From Acidobacteriota bacterium (GTDB taxonomy: Bacteria > Acidobacteriota > Thermoanaerobaculia > Gp7-AA8), in assembly GCA_021781455.1 (NCBI GenBank), contig JAJXWV010000057.1, positions 55,020 to 119,019 on the forward strand: DNA of 64,000 bases. The letters are read 5' to 3'. Of this stretch, positions 26,410 through 34,778 are shown in pieces (position 1 is the stretch's first letter; each line of letters begins with the position of its first letter). A program made the translations under genes and the position numbers. The notes under the pieces were generated by a model, which worked only from the letters and a program-made list of their open reading frames with translations, had not been told where the DNA came from and made no database searches.

Positions 26410-27417
26410 TCAGCTCACCCGGTAGTAGCTGCGGTACCACTCCACGAACCGCGCGATGCCTTCGTCGATGGTGGTCTTCGGGCGGAAGCCGACCGCCTCT
26501 TCGAGCGCCGAGACATCCGCCATCGTCGACGGGACATCGCCCGGCTGCATCGGCATCATCTCGAGCTTTGCCTTGACGCCGAGGTGCCGCTCGAGCGCGG
26601 CGATGAAGTCGAGCAGCTGCACGGGGCCGTTGTTTCCGATGTTGAAGACGCGGTACGGAGCCCAGCTCGTCGCCGGATCGGGATGCTGCACATCCCAATG
26701 CGAATCGGCCTGAGGCGGCCGGTCGAGCACGCGAACCACTCCTTCGACAATGTCGTCGATGTAGGTGAAGTCGCGAACCATGTTGCCGTTGTTGAAGACC
26801 GGGATCGGTTCACCAGCGAGCATGCCACGCGTGAACTTGAAAAGCGCCATGTCAGGGCGACCCCACGGACCATACACGGTGAAGAAGCGAAGGCCGGTCG
26901 ATGGCACGCTGAACAGATGCGCGTAGGTGTGCGCCATCAGTTCGTTGGCTTTCTTCGTTGCCGCGTAGAGAGACACCGGATGATCGATGTTGTCGTGCTC
27001 TGAGAAGGGCTGTTTCGTGTTGCCACCGTAGACGGAGCTGGAAGACGCGTACACGAGGTGCTCCGTCCCGTGATGGCGGCAAGCCTCCAGGACATTCATG
27101 AAGCCATCGATGTTGCTCGCGATGTAGGCGTACGGGTTGGTCAGGGAATATCTAACTCCGGCCTGGGCGGCGAGGTGCACCACACGCGCGGGCTTCTGCT
27201 GCTCAAAAATCGATATGACCGCGCTGCGATCGGATACGTCGGCGCGAACGAATCGGAAACTCCGAAACGCACGAAGAAGCTCCAGACGAGCCTCTTTGAG
27301 CGTCGGATCGTAGTAATCGTTGACGTTGTCGAATCCGACGACCTCGTCCCCTCTTTGGAGTAATTTGCGCGAGACGTGATAACCGATGAAGCCGGCGGCT
27401 CCCGTAACGAGAATCAT
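26410..27417 (-). CDS. NAD-dependent nucleotide-sugar 4-epimerase (UDP-glucuronate epimerase-like)
   Basis: The 335-residue SDR-type protein starts MILVTGAAGFIGYHVSRKLL with the GxxGxxG NAD site. NDYYDPTLKEARL, the catalytic SLYAATKKANELMAH (Tyr-x-x-x-Lys) and FFTVYGPWGRPDMALFKFTR are typical of UDP-GlcA 4-epimerases of the CapI/LspL type. The product would be UDP-galacturonate or a related UDP-sugar for EPS. It is followed by the UDP-sugar dehydrogenase on the same strand with a 51-bp gap. Confidence 0.9.
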   Translation of the reverse strand: MILVTGAAGFIGYHVSRKLLQRGDEVVGFDNVNDYYDPTLKEARLELLRAFRSFRFVRADVSDRSAVISIFEQQKPARVVHLAAQAGVRYSLTNPYAYIASNIDGFMNVLEACRHHGTEHLVYASSSSVYGGNTKQPFSEHDNIDHPVSLYAATKKANELMAHTYAHLFSVPSTGLRFFTVYGPWGRPDMALFKFTRGMLAGEPIPVFNNGNMVRDFTYIDDIVEGVVRVLDRPPQADSHWDVQHPDPATSWAPYRVFNIGNNGPVQLLDFIAALERHLGVKAKLEMMPMQPGDVPSTMADVSALEEAVGFRPKTTIDEGIARFVEWYRSYYRVS

Positions 27418-27468
27418 GCGGCGAGTTTATCCGATGGCTGAGAGCAGCTGTCGGCCACCAACGTCAGC

Positions 27469-28827
27469 TCATGCCTTGTACAGGCGTCCAGTTGTGACCG
27501 CGGATCGTGGCACGGCGTTGCGTGTATCGATCACGAGCTTGGCGTCCCGATAGAGCGTGGCATCCTTGAACGCTGTGTGTGCGGTCGAGACCACGATAGC
27601 GTCGAACGCGGCGAAGGACTCGCGCGTGCACGGCATTGATGTCAGATTCAGATCATGCTTTCGTCCGCGCCGCGCAACGGGGATGTGCGGGTCGCAGTAA
27701 GCCACGTCGGCTCCGCGTTCCTGCAGCAACTCGAGAATCTCGAAGCTCGGTGACTCGCGGTCGTCATCGATGTCGGCTTTATACGAGAGGCCGAGCACCA
27801 GGACTCGCGATCCCTTCATGCTCTTGCCCGCATCGTTGAGTGCAGCGGCGGTCTTCTCGACCACGTACCGTGGCATCGAGGTGTTGATCTCCCCCGCGAG
27901 CTCGATGAAGCGCGCCCACACGCCATGCTCCGCGGCTTTCCACGACAGATAGAACGGATCGAGAGGAATGCAGTGGCCGCCCAGGCCGGGACCTGGATAG
28001 AACGGCATGAACCCGAACGGCTTTGTCTTCGCCGCCTCGATCACTTCCCACACATCGATGTTCATCCGATCGAAGACGACCTTCAGCTCATTGACGAGGG
28101 CGATGTTCACGGATCGGAAGATGTTCTCCAGCAGCTTGCCCGATTCCGCAACCTCCGCCGACGACACGGGCACGACCCGATCGATCGCCCCCTCGTAGAG
28201 CTTGACCGCCACCTCGAGCGAGGGCTGGTCGATTCCCCCGACGATCTTGGGGATCGTCTTGGTGTTGAAGTGTTCGTTGCCCGGATCCTCGCGCTCTGGC
28301 GAAAAGGCCAGGAAAAAGTCTTCGCCACATTTCATCCCCGTCGCTTCGAAGCGGCTGAGCAGCTCTTCGCGCGTCGTGCCGGGATACGTGGTGGACTCGA
28401 GGACAACCAGCTGGCCGCGACGGAGGTGCCTGGCGACCGCGTCTGCGGTCGTGCGGATGTACGTGAGATCCGGCTCGCGGTGCTGACCGAGCGGAGTCGG
28501 GACGGCGATGATCAGCGCATCGCATTCGGAAAGTCGCGAAAAATCGTCGGTGGCCGACGCATTCCTTTCCAGAAATGCCTTCGCCACACGCTCGACGCCG
28601 ATGTGTTTGATGTACGAGGCACCGCGCGTGAGGGCATCGACCTTCTTCGGGTCGACATCGAAACCAATGATCGGGAAGTCGTTTTCAGAAAAAAGCAATG
28701 CCAGTGGCAGCCCGACGTATCCGAGGCCGATCACACCGACTTTCGCCGTACGGGACTCGATCCGTTGAAGCAATTCGCGCTGAACGCCACGCGAGACAGA
28801 AGCCTGCTGATCGGGGTGAGTGGACAT
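27469..28827 (-). CDS. UDP-N-acetyl-hexosamine / nucleotide-sugar 6-dehydrogenase
   Basis: From ATG 28827 (MSTHPDQQASVSRG) the protein has 452 residues. It has the NAD site VGVIGLGYVGLPLALLF, the motif VLESTTYPGTT, and the catalytic Cys in GPGLGGHCIPLDPFYLSWK. That Cys context with FYLSWK matches the WbpA/WecC branch (UDP-GlcNAc or UDP-ManNAc dehydrogenase) better than UDP-glucose dehydrogenase. The C-terminal domain has VLGLSYKADIDDDRESP. It likely makes a UDP-uronic acid for EPS in concert with the epimerase and aminotransferase. Confidence 0.9.
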   Translation of the reverse strand: MSTHPDQQASVSRGVQRELLQRIESRTAKVGVIGLGYVGLPLALLFSENDFPIIGFDVDPKKVDALTRGASYIKHIGVERVAKAFLERNASATDDFSRLSECDALIIAVPTPLGQHREPDLTYIRTTADAVARHLRRGQLVVLESTTYPGTTREELLSRFEATGMKCGEDFFLAFSPEREDPGNEHFNTKTIPKIVGGIDQPSLEVAVKLYEGAIDRVVPVSSAEVAESGKLLENIFRSVNIALVNELKVVFDRMNIDVWEVIEAAKTKPFGFMPFYPGPGLGGHCIPLDPFYLSWKAAEHGVWARFIELAGEINTSMPRYVVEKTAAALNDAGKSMKGSRVLVLGLSYKADIDDDRESPSFEILELLQERGADVAYCDPHIPVARRGRKHDLNLTSMPCTRESFAAFDAIVVSTAHTAFKDATLYRDAKLVIDTRNAVPRSAVTTGRLYKA

Positions 28828-28890
28828 GATGGCGGGAATGATAGAGGAGTGAACACGCGGCTTCCACATGAGGTTGTCGGTTTGATAGGA

Positions 28891-28917
28891 ACCGCCGGGC
28901 GAGACGCCCGCACTCCA
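28891..28917. repeat. REP-like palindrome next to the tyrS stop codon
   Basis: A short half-copy, CCGCCGGGCGAGACGCCC followed by GCACTCC, of the palindrome family found around the transposase. It lies 7 bp beyond tyrS. Confidence 0.65.
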
Positions 28918-28923
28918 TATGGA

Positions 28924-30138
28924 TCAGACGAAGGTCACGCGGGCGAAGCGGCGCTTGCCGACTTTCAGCAGATACGACTTGCCAACGTGCCCGTCGATGG
29001 CGTGGCGGGAGTCGTCCGTTTTGGTGTCGTCGATCGTGACGCCGCCCTGCGCGATCAGGCGCTGCGCTTCCTTGTTCGTCGCGCATAGGCCCGCGGCGGT
29101 GATCACTTTCGCCAGGAGCTGCGGGTCGTCGGATGCCGGGAGCTGCTTCTCCTCGATCTCCGTCGGCGCCTCGCGGTTGCTGAAGATGCGACGGAACTCG
29201 GCCTCGGCGGTCTCGGCGGCGGCTTCGTCGTGGAAGTCGCGGATGATCGATTTCGCCAAATCGCGTTTCGCCTGCATCGGATGAACCGCGCCTGAGCCGA
29301 CCTCGCCCTTCAGCTTTTCGATCTGCGACGGCGTCAGGTCGGTGCAGAGGGTGTAGTACTTCCACATCAGGTCGTCGGAGATCGACATGACTTTGCCGAA
29401 GATCTGGTCGGGCGCCTCGTTGATTCCGATGTAGTTGCCGAGGGACTTCGACATCTTCTCGACGCCGTCGAGGCCTTCGAGGAGCGGCATCGTGATGACG
29501 ACCTGCGGCTCGAGGCCGTACTCGCGCATCAGGTCGCGGCCGACCAGCAGGTTGAAGCGCTGATCGGTGCCGCCCATCTCGACGTCGCACTTCAACGCCA
29601 CCGAGTCGTAGGCCTGGGCGAGCGGGTAGAGGAGCTCGTGAATCGCGATCGGCTGGTGGGAGTCGAAGCGCTTGCGGAAATCGTCGCGCTCCAGGATCCG
29701 CGCCAGCGTGTACTTCGCGGCGAGGCGGATCATCCCCTCGGAGCCGAGGGCGCCGAGCCATTCGGAGTTGAAGCGGATCTCGGTCTTCTCCGGGTCGAGG
29801 ATCTTGTAAACCTGCTGCTTGTACGTCTCGGCGTTCTGCTCGATTTCTTCGCGGGAGAGGGCGGGGCGCGTGACCTTCTTGCCCGTGGGGTCGCCGATCA
29901 TGCCGGTGAAGTCGCCGATGAGGAAGATCACGCGATGGCCGTGCTGCTGGAAGTGCTTCATCTTCCGGATCACGACGGTGTGCCCGAGGTGGATGTCGGG
30001 AGCGGTCGGGTCGAAGCCGACTTTCACGGTCAACGGCTTGCCGCGGAGAAGCTTCGTCTTGAGGTCGGCTCTTTCGATCAGGTCGACGGTGCCCTTGGCG
30101 AGGTAGTCGAGCTGCTGGTCAATCGTGGGGTGGTCCAT
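28924..30138 (-). CDS. tyrS: Tyrosyl-tRNA synthetase
   Basis: The 404-residue protein has a class I HIGH-type motif [10 protein letters not shown], the KMSKS loop [13 protein letters not shown], and TyrS-type tyrosine-pocket motifs ([16 protein letters not shown]). A C-terminal S4 RNA-binding domain ([19 protein letters not shown]...[16 protein letters not shown]) follows. It matches the long-insert bacterial TyrS (TyrRZ) length. It charges tRNA-Tyr in the cytoplasm. It is a single housekeeping gene with no apparent operon partner, set between repeats. No T-box leader was seen upstream. Confidence 0.96.
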   Translation of the reverse strand: MDHPTIDQQLDYLAKGTVDLIERADLKTKLLRGKPLTVKVGFDPTAPDIHLGHTVVIRKMKHFQQHGHRVIFLIGDFTGMIGDPTGKKVTRPALSREEIEQNAETYKQQVYKILDPEKTEIRFNSEWLGALGSEGMIRLAAKYTLARILERDDFRKRFDSHQPIAIHELLYPLAQAYDSVALKCDVEMGGTDQRFNLLVGRDLMREYGLEPQVVITMPLLEGLDGVEKMSKSLGNYIGINEAPDQIFGKVMSISDDLMWKYYTLCTDLTPSQIEKLKGEVGSGAVHPMQAKRDLAKSIIRDFHDEAAAETAEAEFRRIFSNREAPTEIEEKQLPASDDPQLLAKVITAAGLCATNKEAQRLIAQGGVTIDDTKTDDSRHAIDGHVGKSYLLKVGKRRFARVTFV

Positions 30139-30214
30139 TGGTGCCGTGGATTCTGCGGATTGGAGGAGGAATGCGCAAGGGCGGGAGGGCTGGCAGATTC
30201 ACGCGCGAATCGGC

Positions 30215-30460
30215 GGGATGGGTCCCCTCGCTCCGCGGCGCGATGCCACGCATCGCACGAATCGAACGTCCGCGGGGCGAGGGGATGCAAGGGGAGTGGG
30301 GTACCGAAAATCTTCGCATTTCCTTGGGAATTACATCGTTTTGTGATCATTGGCAACCCCACTCCGCTTTCATCCCCTCGCCCCGTGCGGATCTCTTGGC
30401 GTTGCCGTTCTTTTGGGAGCACGGGGCGAGGGGACCCTCCCGTCACGCTCTTCTGTCGGC
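30215..30460. repeat. Single diverged copy of the 333-bp repeat family
   Basis: Contains the same GGTCCCCTCGC ... GGGGAGTGGGGTACCGAAA ... CCCCACTCCGC ... GGGCGAGGGGACC nested palindromes as the arrays at 23-26 kb, in the inverse order. It lies just upstream of tyrS. Confidence 0.75.
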
Positions 30461-30530
30461 CGGGCTAACGGGCGGGGTCGTCCTTCGCCGCGCTGCCACC
30501 ACACGCCGCCCCGCGCGGGCTCCGCCGACT

Positions 30531-30721
30531 AAGAGGCTGTTCAGAAATCGAGAACGGCGCGGACGCGTACTTGTCATTCCGAGCGCCAGCGAGGGAATCT
30601 GGGAGGGCCGGGGCGCGCCACAAGAGCGGCTTCAGCTCACTCAGCGCGCCACCCTCCCCCCCAGATCCCTCGCTGACGCTCGGGATGACAAGCGCGTGAG
30701 CCGATTTCTGCACAGCCTCTC
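30531..30721. repeat. MITE-like element with ~18-bp terminal inverted repeats, enclosing a TGTCATTCCGAGCG-family hairpin
   Basis: AGAGGCTGTTCAGAAATC near 30532 and GATTTCTGCACAGCCTCT at 30704-30721 are inverted with one mismatch. Inside lies TGTCATTCCGAGCGCCAGCG (30572) with its inverted partner ending near 30691. The outer arm motif also appears near 43690. The element has no coding capacity. Confidence 0.75.
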
Positions 30722-30801
30722 AGAATGACACCCGACTCGGCTTGACTGGCGAAGTGATTATTGCGATCGTGTCGGAAATCTCGGTTCCAAGGATCAGATC
30801 A

Positions 30802-32409
30802 ATGGCTGAAATGCATTCAGACGCAGTGCGCGACGACTACTACGGCGAACAACCGATTTCGGTGAGCCATATCGCACACGTGCTCCGCAGGTACGCCGGC
30901 GTCATCGCGATCACGATGGGCAGCGTCGTTCTCCTGTACCTGATCATCGGCGTCTACGCTTATTTGACCGCCAAACAGCAGAAGATCGTCTCGATGCCGT
31001 TCCGGCTCGAGTTCAGCGGCGGAGCGTCGGGGCAGTATCCGAACGGACTGAAGTTCAGCGTCGCCGACATCACCGCGACGCCGGTGCTGCTCGACGTCTT
31101 CAACGCGGACGAGCTCGCCCGTTTCACGACATTCGACCGCTTCAGCCGGTCGATTTACGTTCTCGAGTCGAACCGTGCTCTCGAACAGCTCACCGCCGAA
31201 TACGAAGCCAAGCTGGCAGATCCTAAGCTCACGGCCGTCGATCGGGATCGCCTCGAGCGAGAGTTCGATGAGAAGCGTTCTGGCATCAACAAGTCGGAGT
31301 ATGCCATCCAGTTCCTCGTGACTCCGGAAACGCGCGATGTGCCAGTCTCGGTGATTCGGAAAACGCTGAGCGACATCCTCGGCACGTGGGCGCGGCGCGC
31401 AGCGGTCGAAAAGAAGGCGCTCGATTACCAGATCTCCATCGTCGGTCCGTCGATCCTCGACAACATGAGGATCACCGGGAACGACTACCTGATCCCACTC
31501 CTCCTGCTGCGGCAGCGCGTCGACACGATCATCTCGAACGCCACGGCGGTTGCGGACATGCCGGGAGCGAAACTGGTTCGGACCCGCGCTGGTCGGACGT
31601 CGATCGCCGAAGTGCAGCTGCGGCTCGGCGAGATCATCCGGTTCCGCCTCGAGCCGCTGATTGGCAACGCGCGGGCGGCAGGCCTGTTCGGGTCGAACGT
31701 CATGGCCCTGGAGGTCGTCAAGGCACAGCTCGCGTATGACCAGCGGATGCTCAACTCGGCGCAGATGCGCCAGACAGCTCTCCAGAACGCGCTGCTCACC
31801 TACGAATCGCAGCCGCAACAGATCACTACCGCCGGAGGGCATGGCCAGCAGCTCGAAGCACCTTCGGCGAACCGGGGCGCCGGCGAGACCGTCATGCCTC
31901 AGCTTTCCGACACTTTTCTCGACCGGATCGTCGACCTGGCGAACCGCAATGCCGACCGCGAATACCGGCAGAAGCTCACCGATCAGATCAAACAGGCGTC
32001 TCTGGACGTCGTGCCCGCGCAGGCCGCGGTGAAGTACGACCAGGAGCTGATCGACTCGTTCAAGACCTCTTCGCCCGCTGCGGGAAGCGCTGCCGTGGCA
32101 GACCTGAAATCGCAGTGGGACGTCGCCGTGACGGAAGTCCGTGACGCCATCGTCGACCTCAACCAGATCTACAACCTCGCCTCCAAGCAGCTCTACCCGG
32201 AGACCGAGATGTACCGCGTGACCGGACCGCCGATCACGCGCGTCGAGCGCACGTTGAGCCCCATGCGGCTCGCCCTGTACGGACTGCTCACGTTCCTTGT
32301 CGCCCTCCCCCTCACGATCGTGTTCGTGCTGCTGCACAACCGGATCCGGGAGGAAGAGGCGGAAGAACGGGAAGCGGCCGCGGCACAGCCGAGGACGGCA
32401 ACGGCGTAG
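30802..32409 (+). CDS. Wzz/chain-length-determinant-like membrane protein
   Basis: From ATG 30802 (AAGGA 9-13 nt upstream) the product is 535 residues. One transmembrane helix sits near the N-terminus (YAGVIAITMGSVVLLYLIIGV, about residues 31-55) and one near the C-terminus (LYGLLTFLVALPLTIVFVLL, about 488-511). A long, partly helical periplasmic stretch separates them. That topology is typical of Wzz/GumC-like polysaccharide co-polymerases, but no kinase domain is present. It probably works with the EPS genes; sequence identity to known Wzz proteins looks weak. Confidence 0.6.
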   Translation: MAEMHSDAVRDDYYGEQPISVSHIAHVLRRYAGVIAITMGSVVLLYLIIGVYAYLTAKQQKIVSMPFRLEFSGGASGQYPNGLKFSVADITATPVLLDVFNADELARFTTFDRFSRSIYVLESNRALEQLTAEYEAKLADPKLTAVDRDRLEREFDEKRSGINKSEYAIQFLVTPETRDVPVSVIRKTLSDILGTWARRAAVEKKALDYQISIVGPSILDNMRITGNDYLIPLLLLRQRVDTIISNATAVADMPGAKLVRTRAGRTSIAEVQLRLGEIIRFRLEPLIGNARAAGLFGSNVMALEVVKAQLAYDQRMLNSAQMRQTALQNALLTYESQPQQITTAGGHGQQLEAPSANRGAGETVMPQLSDTFLDRIVDLANRNADREYRQKLTDQIKQASLDVVPAQAAVKYDQELIDSFKTSSPAAGSAAVADLKSQWDVAVTEVRDAIVDLNQIYNLASKQLYPETEMYRVTGPPITRVERTLSPMRLALYGLLTFLVALPLTIVFVLLHNRIREEEAEEREAAAAQPRTATA

Positions 32410-32477
32410 GCGGCTGTGGCGTAGGCGGGGTAGGGACGCACAGGAGCGCGGCGGCAACCCCGGGGGCGGCACTTCCC

Positions 32478-32822
32478 GTCACTCTGAGCCGGCGGAGCCG
32501 CGGGCAAGGCGGGTTGGGTGGAGCGGCGCAGCGCGGCGAAGAGTCTCAAAATTGCACGATCGCGGTGAGCCAGCTGTCGCGCGCGATCCGCCCCAGCCTG
32601 CTAATCGTCCCCGTAAGAGACTCTTCGCCGCGCTCCACCGCTCCCGCCCGGCCACCGTCCCCGCGGTTGCGCCGGCTCAGAGTGACGGAATTCAAGGGAT
32701 TCGGTCAGATTCGCGCGCGATCCGCCCCAGCCGACAAATCGTCCCCGTAAGAGACTCTTCGCCGCGCTCCACCGCTCCCGCCATCCACCGACCCCGCGGT
32801 TCCGCCGGCTCAGAGTGACGGG
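32478..32822. repeat. Inverted repeat cluster (CACTCTGAGCCGGCGGAGCC / GCGGCGAAGAGTCTC modules)
   Basis: GTCACTCTGAGCCGGCGGAG at about 32479 is inverted near 32693 and again near 32820. Between them GTAAGAGACTCTTCGCCGCG occurs twice (near 32611 and 32748), with its inverted form near 32530. It fills the gap between the Wzz-like gene and the his promoter. No gene is visible. Confidence 0.75.
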
Positions 32823-32906
32823 GACACACGGCTGGTCCGCGAGAGCTGCGGACGCGCTGCTCCGCGTCCCTACTGAGGCCCCGGAATGCCCCCGCCCCAC
32901 CCGGCG

Positions 32907-32935
32907 TTGACACGGCCGAATACGACCCTTAGACT
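32907..32935 (+). promoter_or_regulatory. Consensus sigma-70-type promoter of the histidine operon
   Basis: TTGACA at 32907-32912 and TAGACT at 32930-32935 are separated by exactly 17 bp. Transcription would start near 32942, only about four nucleotides before the leader peptide ATG, which implies a leaderless or nearly leaderless leader mRNA. Confidence 0.75.
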
Positions 32936-32945
32936 TTCGCGACTC

Positions 32946-32999
32946 ATGAACCTTCGCACTTCCGCCCGGCACCATCACCGCCACCATCATCTGGTGTAG
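32946..32999 (+). CDS. hisL: Histidine operon leader peptide
   Basis: A 17-codon frame encodes MNLRTSARHHHRHHHLV and ends in TAG. Six of seven consecutive codons are histidine. This is the signature of a his attenuation leader: ribosomes stalling at these codons during histidyl-tRNA shortage would change folding of the downstream RNA. No Shine-Dalgarno precedes it, and the promoter places the transcript start about 4 nt upstream, so translation is probably leaderless. It is followed by a terminator/antiterminator pair before hisZ. Confidence 0.85.
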   Translation: MNLRTSARHHHRHHHLV

Positions 33000-33010
33000 G
33001 GGTGCCGTGC

Positions 33011-33103
33011 GCGCCCCGGCATCGGGAAGGGGCGCCCGGTCGGAAGTACGTAGCCTGACCAACGGATCAACCCCTTCTCCCATGCGCGGGGAAGGGGTTT
33101 TTT
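33011..33103 (+). promoter_or_regulatory. Histidine attenuator with alternative hairpins
   Basis: Four segments can be read. Segment 1 GCGCCCC (33011-33017) pairs with GGGGCGC (33029-33035). Segment 2 GGGAAGGGG (33024-33032) can instead pair with segment 3 CCCCTTCTCCC (33071-33081). Segment 3 also pairs with segment 4 GGGGAAGGGG (33088-33097) to form the terminator. Segments 2 and 4 are nearly identical, as expected for mutually exclusive structures. Confidence 0.8.
33071..33103 (+). terminator. Rho-independent terminator of the his attenuator
   Basis: CCCCTTCTCCC pairs with GGGGAAGGGG around a short ATGCGC-type loop and is followed by six T residues (33098-33103). The hisZ ATG lies 5 nt beyond. 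The 3' arm (AAGGGG) is also the only candidate ribosome-binding site for hisZ. Confidence 0.88.
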
Positions 33104-33108
33104 GATTG

Positions 33109-34047
33109 ATGGCTACAAAGTTCAGATACCCAACAGGAGTCCGGGCGCTGCTGGTCGAGGAGACCGCGCGGCGGCGGCGCATCGAGTCGCGCTTCGTCGG
33201 CCTGCTCGAGCGCGCGCGGTTCCGGGAGGTGCTGCTCCCGATCATCGACTACGTCGAGCCGTATTCGACGCTGGTCGATCGCGACGCCGCACGCCAGAGC
33301 TACCGCTTCGTGGACCGCGAAGGGGAGCTCGTCGCCATCCGCTCCGACTTCACGCCCATGGTGGCGCGGGCACTTGCGCCGGCGTTGAGAAAAGAGGACC
33401 TCCCGCTCCGCATCTTCTACCGCGGTGATGTCATCCGCGTCGAAGCCACACGCCTCGGCATCAACCGCGAGATCTTCCAGATCGGCGCCGAGGTCATCGG
33501 AGATGATTCCGTCGAGGCAGACGTCGACGTGATTCTCCTCGCCGCGAGCTGCCTCGCCGATTTCGGCATCCGGCCGCTGGTCGTCTACAACGACACCTCC
33601 ATCGCGGCGGCGCTCGTGGCCTCTGCGCCTGAAGCCGCGCACGCGGTACGCGCGGCGCTGCTCTCGAAGCGGAGCTCGGATCTCGAGAGCGTTCGCGATT
33701 CGATCGATGCTCGCGCTTTGGCTCTGATCACGAGGCTCGCCGCGGGAGTGGCCACGCTCGACGACGTCGCCGCCTATGGGCCGACTGCCGCGGCGGCCGA
33801 GCGGCTGCGAAAGATCGAGGCGGGAGTGCGCGGCATCGACTCCGCGGAGTTCGTGCTCCACCTCGACGACATCGACGCCGCGGCGGCCTACTACACCGGC
33901 ATCCGCTTCCGGATCTACAGCCACGACGCACGAACGCGGCTGGCACAGGGCGGGCGGTACGACGCGCTTTACGGACGGTTCGGGACACCGGCGGCTGCGA
34001 TTGGATTCACGTTCACGATCGATGATGTGGATGAGGTGAACCGATGA
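33109..34047 (+). CDS. hisZ: ATP phosphoribosyltransferase regulatory subunit HisZ
   Basis: The 312-residue protein resembles a class II histidyl-tRNA synthetase catalytic core without the anticodon domain: YPTGVRALLVEE at the start, LPIIDYVEPYSTL, VAIRSDFTPMVAR (motif 2 region), and AQGGRYDALYGRFG near the end. It forms the hetero-octameric ATP-PRT complex with the short HisG encoded next. ATG 33109 is used; an adjacent TTG at 33106 is a possible alternative. The stop overlaps hisG as ATGA. Its pairing with a 223-residue HisG confirms the short-form system. Confidence 0.93.
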   Translation: MATKFRYPTGVRALLVEETARRRRIESRFVGLLERARFREVLLPIIDYVEPYSTLVDRDAARQSYRFVDREGELVAIRSDFTPMVARALAPALRKEDLPLRIFYRGDVIRVEATRLGINREIFQIGAEVIGDDSVEADVDVILLAASCLADFGIRPLVVYNDTSIAAALVASAPEAAHAVRAALLSKRSSDLESVRDSIDARALALITRLAAGVATLDDVAAYGPTAAAAERLRKIEAGVRGIDSAEFVLHLDDIDAAAAYYTGIRFRIYSHDARTRLAQGGRYDALYGRFGTPAAAIGFTFTIDDVDEVNR

Positions 34048-34715
34048 ACCCGCTCCGCATCGCACTACCGAAAGGGCGGCTGCAGGAGAAGGTGCTCGAT
34101 GTCTTCGCGAAGGCCGGATACGAGATCCCGACCGAGGACGACTTGAAGACGCGCAAGCTCGTGTTCATACGCGGCGAGGTCGAGTGGATCTTCGTCAAAG
34201 ATTGCGATGTGCCCGTGTATGTCGAACACGGCGCAGCGGACGCCGGCGTGGCGGGGCTCGACCAGATTCTCGAGCACGAGTCGAATGTCTATCAGCCGTT
34301 GGAGCTCCCGTTCGGGAAGTGCCGGATGATGCTCATCGGCGCGCCGGGTGCGCCGCGGCTCGGCAACGGCACGACCGCGACGATCGCCACGAAATACCCG
34401 CGCATCGCCCGCCACTACCTCGACGCGCGGGCTCTCCGCGCCGAGCTCATCCCCCTCGGCGGCTCCGTCGAGCTCGCGGCGGTACTCAATCTGACCTCGC
34501 ACGTCATCGACCTCGTCGAGACCGGCGAGACCGTCCGCGTGCACAAGCTGGAGATGCAGGACGTGGTCGCGGAGATTTCGCCGCGCCTGATCGTGGGGCG
34601 GACGGTGTACCGAACAGACCGGGAAAGGATCCGCGAGCTGATCTCGCGAGTGGAGAGGAGTGCGGGCGTCCCGCCCGCAAGCGATGGGGCGTCCCGCCCC
34701 ATCGCGGAAGGATGA
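34044..34715 (+). CDS. hisG: ATP phosphoribosyltransferase catalytic subunit, short form
   Basis: The 223-residue protein begins MNPLRIALPKGRLQEKVLDVF, the canonical HisG_S start. ADAGVAGLDQILE and the PRPP-binding region NLTSHVIDLVETGETVR follow. It lacks the C-terminal regulatory domain of long HisG and depends on HisZ. The last ~19 residues (SAGVPPASDGASRPIAEG) are not family-like: they are encoded by a REP-type palindrome that has overrun the 3' end. This first step condenses ATP and PRPP to phosphoribosyl-ATP. Confidence 0.95.
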   Translation: MNPLRIALPKGRLQEKVLDVFAKAGYEIPTEDDLKTRKLVFIRGEVEWIFVKDCDVPVYVEHGAADAGVAGLDQILEHESNVYQPLELPFGKCRMMLIGAPGAPRLGNGTTATIATKYPRIARHYLDARALRAELIPLGGSVELAAVLNLTSHVIDLVETGETVRVHKLEMQDVVAEISPRLIVGRTVYRTDRERIRELISRVERSAGVPPASDGASRPIAEG

Positions 34716-34768
34716 ACACACCGCCGGGCGAGACGCCCGGCGGGTGCGGGCGGGACGCCCGCACTCCT
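34656..34768. repeat. REP-like palindrome overlapping the hisG 3' end
   Basis: AGGAGTGCGGGCGTCCCGCC starts at 34656 inside hisG. The reverse form, GTGCGGGCGGGACGCCCGCA followed by CTCCT, ends at 34768, 10 bp before hisD. The hisG stop is inside the repeat. Same family as the clusters flanking the transposase at 47 kb. Confidence 0.85.
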
Positions 34769-34778
34769 GGAGTAAACG

